Below, one piece after another: positions 62,101 through 64,000 of a stretch of 64,000 bases of DNA. Under the pieces are notes generated by a model. That model searched no databases. It had not been told where the DNA came from and worked only from the letters and a program-made list of their open reading frames with translations. Each line of letters starts with the position of its first letter. The stretch's first letter is position 1. The DNA lies in the NCBI RefSeq assembly GCF_014851395.1, contig NW_024041150.1:13354137-13418136 (forward strand), read 5' to 3'. This DNA is from Micropterus salmoides. Its lineage: Eukaryota > Chordata > Actinopteri > Centrarchiformes > Centrarchidae. The translations under genes and the position numbers were made by a program.

Positions 62101-63981
62101 AACAACTGCATCAACAACAGCAACTGTCCCCACAACAGCTGAAGCCACAACCACACCTGCCGGGACAACAACTGAAGCAACAACGACATCTCCCACAACT
62201 GAGGGAACAATGACACCAACCCCGACAACAACTGAAGTAACAATGACATCTCCAACAACTGAAACAACGACACCTGCTCCAACAACTGCTTCAACAACGA
62301 CACCTGCTTCAACAACTGAGGCAATAATGACACCAACCCCGACAACAACTGAAGCAACAATGACATCTCCAACAAATGAAGCAACGACACCTGCTCCAAC
62401 AACAGCTTCAACAACACCACCTGCTGCGACAACAAGTGAAGCAACAATGACATCTTCTCCAACAATTGAAGCAACAACGACACCTACTGCAACAACGACA
62501 ACTGTCCCCACAACAACTGAAGCAACGACAACTACTCCAACGCCTGAGGCAACAACCACACCTGCCGGGACAACAACTGAAGCAACAACGACATCTCCAA
62601 CAACTGTGGGAACAATGACACCAACCCCGACAACAACTGAAGCAACGACACCTGCTCCAACAACTGCTTCAACAACGACACCCACCGATACAACAACTCA
62701 AGCAACAACGACATCTTCCCCAACAATTGAAGCAACAACAACACCTGCTCCAACAACGACAACTGTCCCCACAACAACTGAAGCAACGACACCTACTCCA
62801 ACAACTGAGGCGACAACTACCACTACCATATCTACAACTACTACTACCACATCTACAACTACCGCACCTACAACTGTAGCACTCATTACAACAGCAGTGA
62901 CTTTCAGATCTCTTCAAAGCACATTTACAAGTGACTTGAGCAATCAATCATCTGCAGCATTTAAAGATCGAGTTTCAATGATAAAGACACAGGTAAGTTA
63001 AACTCTTAAAATAAAATCTTCTGGTACAATTACTGGAGCTCAGTCCCCCATTCAGAGAACTGAAATGTTATGGTAACACTTTAAATACAGCAAATACTCT
63101 TTTTACTTAGTATTTACTTTTTGTATCTTTCTAGGTGTTAATTTTTTCCAAATGTTTGTTTTCCAGTAAGTAACCAGTATTTACAAAAATAGTATAATTT
63201 ACTTACTCAGTTGTTCTATAGTCCTAGGCCTATAGTCTTGTTTATAAGTAAATACTTAATTAAAAGTTGATTCATACAACAGAATTAGATTGTAAATCAC
63301 AAGCTTTATTATAAAGTGTTACCACTGTTATCATTAAAACCAAGTTTCTTAAAGTATCAATAACCTTAGTAACCTTAAAAAATAAGCATTAAGGCATGCT
63401 AAACTTTAATAATTGTACTGTATCTGATAAAACATATAGGGCCTGATTTACTAAAGGTTTGCGTGAGTAAACACCTGTGCAAAAGTCTCTACAATGCAAT
63501 TTCATGTGAGTGCAACAGCATCTGTATTTAATAAGTTTGAAAGGAAGGTGCAAACTGCCAAGTGTTACGAGGAGATGGCTGCTGTTATCGTTGCCAGAAG
63601 GAGACACAGCCGTAATGAATGAAAACATTGAGAGATTAACAATATTAGATAATATTATTCTATATCCAAGAACTGAGAAACAGTTATTTTATTTTATTTA
63701 TTGGATGAACTGAAAATGAAAATAGACGCTGGCGTCAGAAAAAACGCTTTGATGGCATTTTTATTCTGCTGCTGCTGCTGCTGCAGAATAATAATAATAA
63801 TAATTACATGAAATAAAGAGCCAAGATAACTAAACTACACCTCCAGCTCACTGTACAACGTAGGCAAACATATATGTGAAATGTGTTTAAGTACGATTTG
63901 TTTTTTGTTTCTGCAGCTTGAACCTGTGTTCCTAAAGGCATTTCCTTCCTCCTTCAGTTCCTTGGACGTGGTGTCATTCAG
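41141..63981 (+). CDS. Giant multi-SEA mucin-like glycoprotein (3' end outside window)
   Basis: Seven coding exons join in frame: 41141-41183, 43470-49627, 50503-50567, 50650-56143, 57526-57590, 57670-62992 and 63917-63981. All have GT-AG borders and consistent phases, giving at least 5,737 codons. Order of parts: hydrophobic signal peptide (MGTTWTISIVLILMA), a ~2,010-residue Thr/Pro/Ser domain, SEA domain 1, a ~1,740-residue PTS domain, SEA 2, a ~1,690-residue PTS domain, SEA 3 (incomplete). The PTS domains are dominated by TEATTTPAPTT-type repeats, dense potential O-glycosylation sites, and no cysteine is seen in them. SEA domains occur in cell-surface mucins and can self-cleave. The product should be an extended surface or secreted gel-forming or barrier glycoprotein. 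Whether it has a membrane anchor lies beyond the window. Orthology to MUC1, MUC16 or MUC3-type genes cannot be settled here, so no symbol is given. Confidence 0.85.
41184..43469 (+). other. Mucin intron 1 (2,286 bp)
   Basis: Phase-1 intron from gtaagc to 'gctctacag'. It contains a possible tRNA-derived SINE scrap ('agcctcctcgttagcgcgtc', 41331-41352), a hAT 5' end (from 41481) and about 1.4 kb of unassigned sequence. Two T-rich or G-rich runs (42160 'gggggggaagggg') are unremarkable. Confidence 0.65.
41481..42000 (+). mobile_element. hAT element 5' end with BED zinc-finger remnant
   Basis: It begins CAGTGTTGGGCAGTAACGCG, a classic vertebrate hAT terminus. At 41788-41905 the translation gives FNCKLCANSKRLS and then FLKHLLKQHSKIKLA. 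This has the C-x2-C ... H-x4-H spacing of the BED finger found at the N-terminus of hAT transposases. The catalytic domain and the 3' terminus are not found. A related end is at 16135. Confidence 0.7.
43470..49627 (+). CDS. Mucin coding exon 2: first PTS domain plus start of SEA 1
   Basis: The 6,158-nt exon starts after 'ctctacag' and ends ATAAAGACACAG|gtaagt (phase 0). Residues near the N-terminus form a Lys/Arg-containing head (KTT.RAPTT, RTAAT.VSKTT; about 43550-44400). An acidic TEATTTPAPTT tail follows to about 49480. The last 39 codons (from VALITTAVTF at 49511) begin a SEA domain. The head holds 33-bp and 93-bp tandem repeats, and the tail holds a 732-bp tandem duplication. The length is far above ordinary exons and typical of mucin central exons. 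Confidence 0.9.
43683..43892 (+). repeat. 33-bp coding minisatellite
   Basis: The phrase CGTGCTCC recurs at 43715, 43748, 43781, 43814, 43847 and 43880, exactly 33 bp apart. Each unit encodes an 11-residue block TVRAPPTTAKT. Copies are nearly identical (one T-I change), so the array is recent. Confidence 0.95.
43988..44280 (+). repeat. 93-bp coding minisatellite (three copies)
   Basis: AGAAGAACTG recurs at 43988, 44081, 44174 and 44267, a 93-bp period. Each unit encodes 31 residues with RRTAATIVSKTTRVP and TRSRTTSPKT. Units differ by very few bases. Confidence 0.95.
46499..47962 (+). repeat. 732-bp (244-residue) tandem duplication in the first PTS domain
   Basis: 46499-47230 and 47231-47962 are nearly the same base for base: both begin CCTGCCCCGACAACAAATGA (the first after a slightly different flank) and encode the same run of PTS blocks, including TITEATTASPTTDETT. 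732 is a multiple of three, so the frame is kept. Alternatively this could be an assembly duplication. Confidence 0.85.
49628..50502 (+). other. Mucin intron between PTS exon 1 and the 65-nt SEA exon
   Basis: 875-bp phase-0 intron from gtaagt to 'tttctgcag'. It is homologous to the introns at 56144-57525 and 62993-63916. Only the first terminus of the MITE seen in the second intron remains (50040, 'ggggctgatttacta'). A short (CTG)n tract lies at 50351-50372. Confidence 0.8.
50503..50567 (+). CDS. Mucin coding exon 3: middle of SEA 1 (65 nt)
   Basis: Encodes LEPVFLKAFPSSFRSLDVVSF plus two bases of an Arg codon. These residues match the central helix and strand of SEA domains. The exon starts in phase 0 and ends two bases into the codon that precedes S-G-S-V, so the likely cleavage site lies across the splice junction. 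Identical-length exons are at 57526 and 63917. Confidence 0.9.
50568..50649 (+). other. Short mucin intron (82 bp) inside SEA 1
   Basis: From gtaatttg to 'ccatctgcag'; the counterpart at 57591-57669 is 79 bp. Both are near the minimum size for vertebrate introns. Confidence 0.85.
50650..56143 (+). CDS. Mucin coding exon 4: end of SEA 1, second PTS domain, start of SEA 2
   Basis: The 5,494-nt exon opens with SGSVINDVNLLFASTSVPNN, then VLINDSLNVTGFDIE and VNDT, the second half of a SEA domain. It has potential N-glycosylation sites at NDS, NVT and NDT. A basic head (RAPTT, KTTRRTAATTVSK; about 50890-51340) and an acidic tail follow. From VALITTAVTF (56027) the next SEA begins. It ends ACACAG|gtaagt in phase 0. 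It contains the 843-bp tandem repeat. Confidence 0.9.
54063..55943 (+). repeat. 843-bp (281-residue) tandem repeat, about 2.2 copies
   Basis: Copies start at 54063, 54906 and 55749 with matching sequence ('cctgaggcaacaaccacacc', then 'gccgggacaacaactgaagc'). The third copy is partial and, after a deletion, passes into the SEA start. The period is a multiple of three. Copies differ by scattered substitutions, for example accgaa/acagaa and gccaccaca/gtcaccaca. Confidence 0.85.
56144..57525 (+). other. Mucin intron (1,382 bp) carrying an intact MITE
   Basis: The longest of the three homologous introns. It holds the complete MITE (56593-57014), and a (CTG)n/(AAT)n tract near 57376-57415 about 110 bp before the acceptor. 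Confidence 0.85.
56593..57014. mobile_element. 422-bp MITE with perfect 18-bp terminal inverted repeats
   Basis: AGGGCCTGATTTACTAAA at 56593-56610 is the exact reverse complement of TTTAGTAAATCAGGCCCT at 56997-57014. Such 'gggcctgatttactaa' ends are seen in vertebrate Harbinger-type MITEs. The frame at 56618-56863 inside it has no known domain. Partial copies at the homologous position of the flanking cassettes show it inserted before the cassettes duplicated. Confidence 0.85.
57526..57590 (+). CDS. Mucin coding exon 5: middle of SEA 2 (65 nt)
   Basis: Encodes LEPVFLKAFPSSFSSLDVVSF plus two bases of Arg. It differs from exon 3 by one residue (R to S) and a few silent bases. Same phase and same splice position before S-G-S-V. 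Confidence 0.9.
57591..57669 (+). other. Short mucin intron (79 bp) inside SEA 2
   Basis: From gtaatttg to 'ccatctgcag'; homologous to 50568-50649. Confidence 0.85.
57670..62992 (+). CDS. Mucin coding exon 6: end of SEA 2, third PTS domain, start of SEA 3
   Basis: The 5,323-nt exon opens SGSVINDVNLLFASTYVPNN, then VLISDSLNVTGFDIE and VNGT, with N-glycosylation sites at NVT and NGT. A short basic head (about 57955-58240) and a long acidic TEATT tail follow. SEA 3 starts at 62876 and the exon ends ACACAG|gtaagt. Internal duplications of about 650 bp are visible (61190-61640 against 61850-62290). Confidence 0.9.
61190..62300 (+). repeat. ~650-bp duplicated block in the third PTS domain
   Basis: 'ggtacaacaactatctccac' ends at 61200 and 61860 (offset 660). 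After a 12-bp deletion in the second copy the offset becomes 648 ('agctgttccc' at 61441 and 62089). Both offsets keep the reading frame. Between the copies lies a 61670-61850 stretch of related blocks. Confidence 0.7.
62993..63916 (+). other. Mucin intron (924 bp) with 3'-truncated MITE
   Basis: Homologous to 56144-57525. It keeps the left half of the MITE (from 63430, including the frame at 63510-63713). It then jumps at about 63751 from 'aaaacgctttg' straight to 'atggcatttttattctgctg', losing about 457 bp relative to the second intron. A longer (CTG)6 tract lies at 63766-63783. Confidence 0.85.
63917..63981 (+). CDS. Mucin coding exon 7: middle of SEA 3 (65 nt), gene continues
   Basis: Same 65-nt exon with donor 'ggtaatttg'; it encodes LEPVFLKAFPSSFSSLDVVSF. 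Its presence at the window edge shows that the gene continues with at least one more SEA-ending exon. Confidence 0.9.
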
Positions 63982-64000
63982 GTAATTTGATAAGAATTAC

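Noticed and set aside
43470..63981. Microbial-type wall or adhesin protein (yeast-like Thr repeats)
   Set aside because: Repeats alone look similar, but vertebrate introns, SEA domains and the teleost repeat context rule it out.

Overview
The window looks like nuclear DNA of a teleost fish. No species can be named, but three things point there. About 40 kb is packed with decayed LINE, hAT, Harbinger-like, CACTA-like and LTR-element remnants. The LINE tails are of the 'gcgctatataaataaaattgaattg' type familiar from teleosts. There is also one vertebrate-style gene with GT-AG introns. No bacterial-style operon, rRNA, functional tRNA or CRISPR array is seen.

Positions 1-40,000 hold no convincing host gene. 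From left to right: a minus-strand endogenous retrovirus end (LTR 2274-2552 with a primer-binding site matching tRNA-Arg); a minus-strand LINE endonuclease fragment (2553-3830); dispersed repeats carrying a 521-bp MITE whose empty site is visible in a sister copy; a dead hAT/DUF4371-type transposase (9930-11290); a Gypsy reverse-transcriptase scrap; an L2-like LINE (13.06-15.59 kb); a TTAA-flanked element (18.64-19.73 kb); a Harbinger nuclease scrap (22.15 kb); a LINE split by a 783-bp GC-rich retroposed insert with a 14-bp target duplication; a CACTA-like element with a nested 303-bp hAT MITE (perfect 8-bp duplication); a LINE with another LINE 3' end nested in it (28.66-30.37 kb); and an inverted, interrupted copy (33.33-35.76 kb) of the 9.93-12.06 kb block.

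The right 24 kb is one plus-strand gene: a giant secreted or membrane mucin that continues past the window. A TATA box (40431) with an AP-1 consensus just upstream probably drives a non-coding first exon. A short exon at 41141-41183 encodes a signal peptide. Three enormous Thr/Pro/Ser-rich exons follow (43470-49627, 50650-56143, 57670-62992), each ending in the first third of a SEA domain. The SEA domain is completed by a 65-nt exon (50503, 57526, 63917) and by the first ~150 nt of the next giant exon. All splice phases agree, giving at least 5,737 codons. The locus is therefore a tandem array of a frame-neutral two-exon, two-intron cassette of about 6.5-6.9 kb. The giant exons are themselves expanded by 33-, 93-, 732-, 843- and about 650-bp repeats. 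Each SEA keeps a G-S-V-I sequence at the position where MUC1-type SEA domains self-cleave, and an intron falls exactly there.

The most noteworthy system is this modular, possibly self-cleaving multi-SEA mucin. Its promoter-side block also has a diverged duplicate at 12.0-12.8 kb, and its paralogous introns carry three different states of one MITE.
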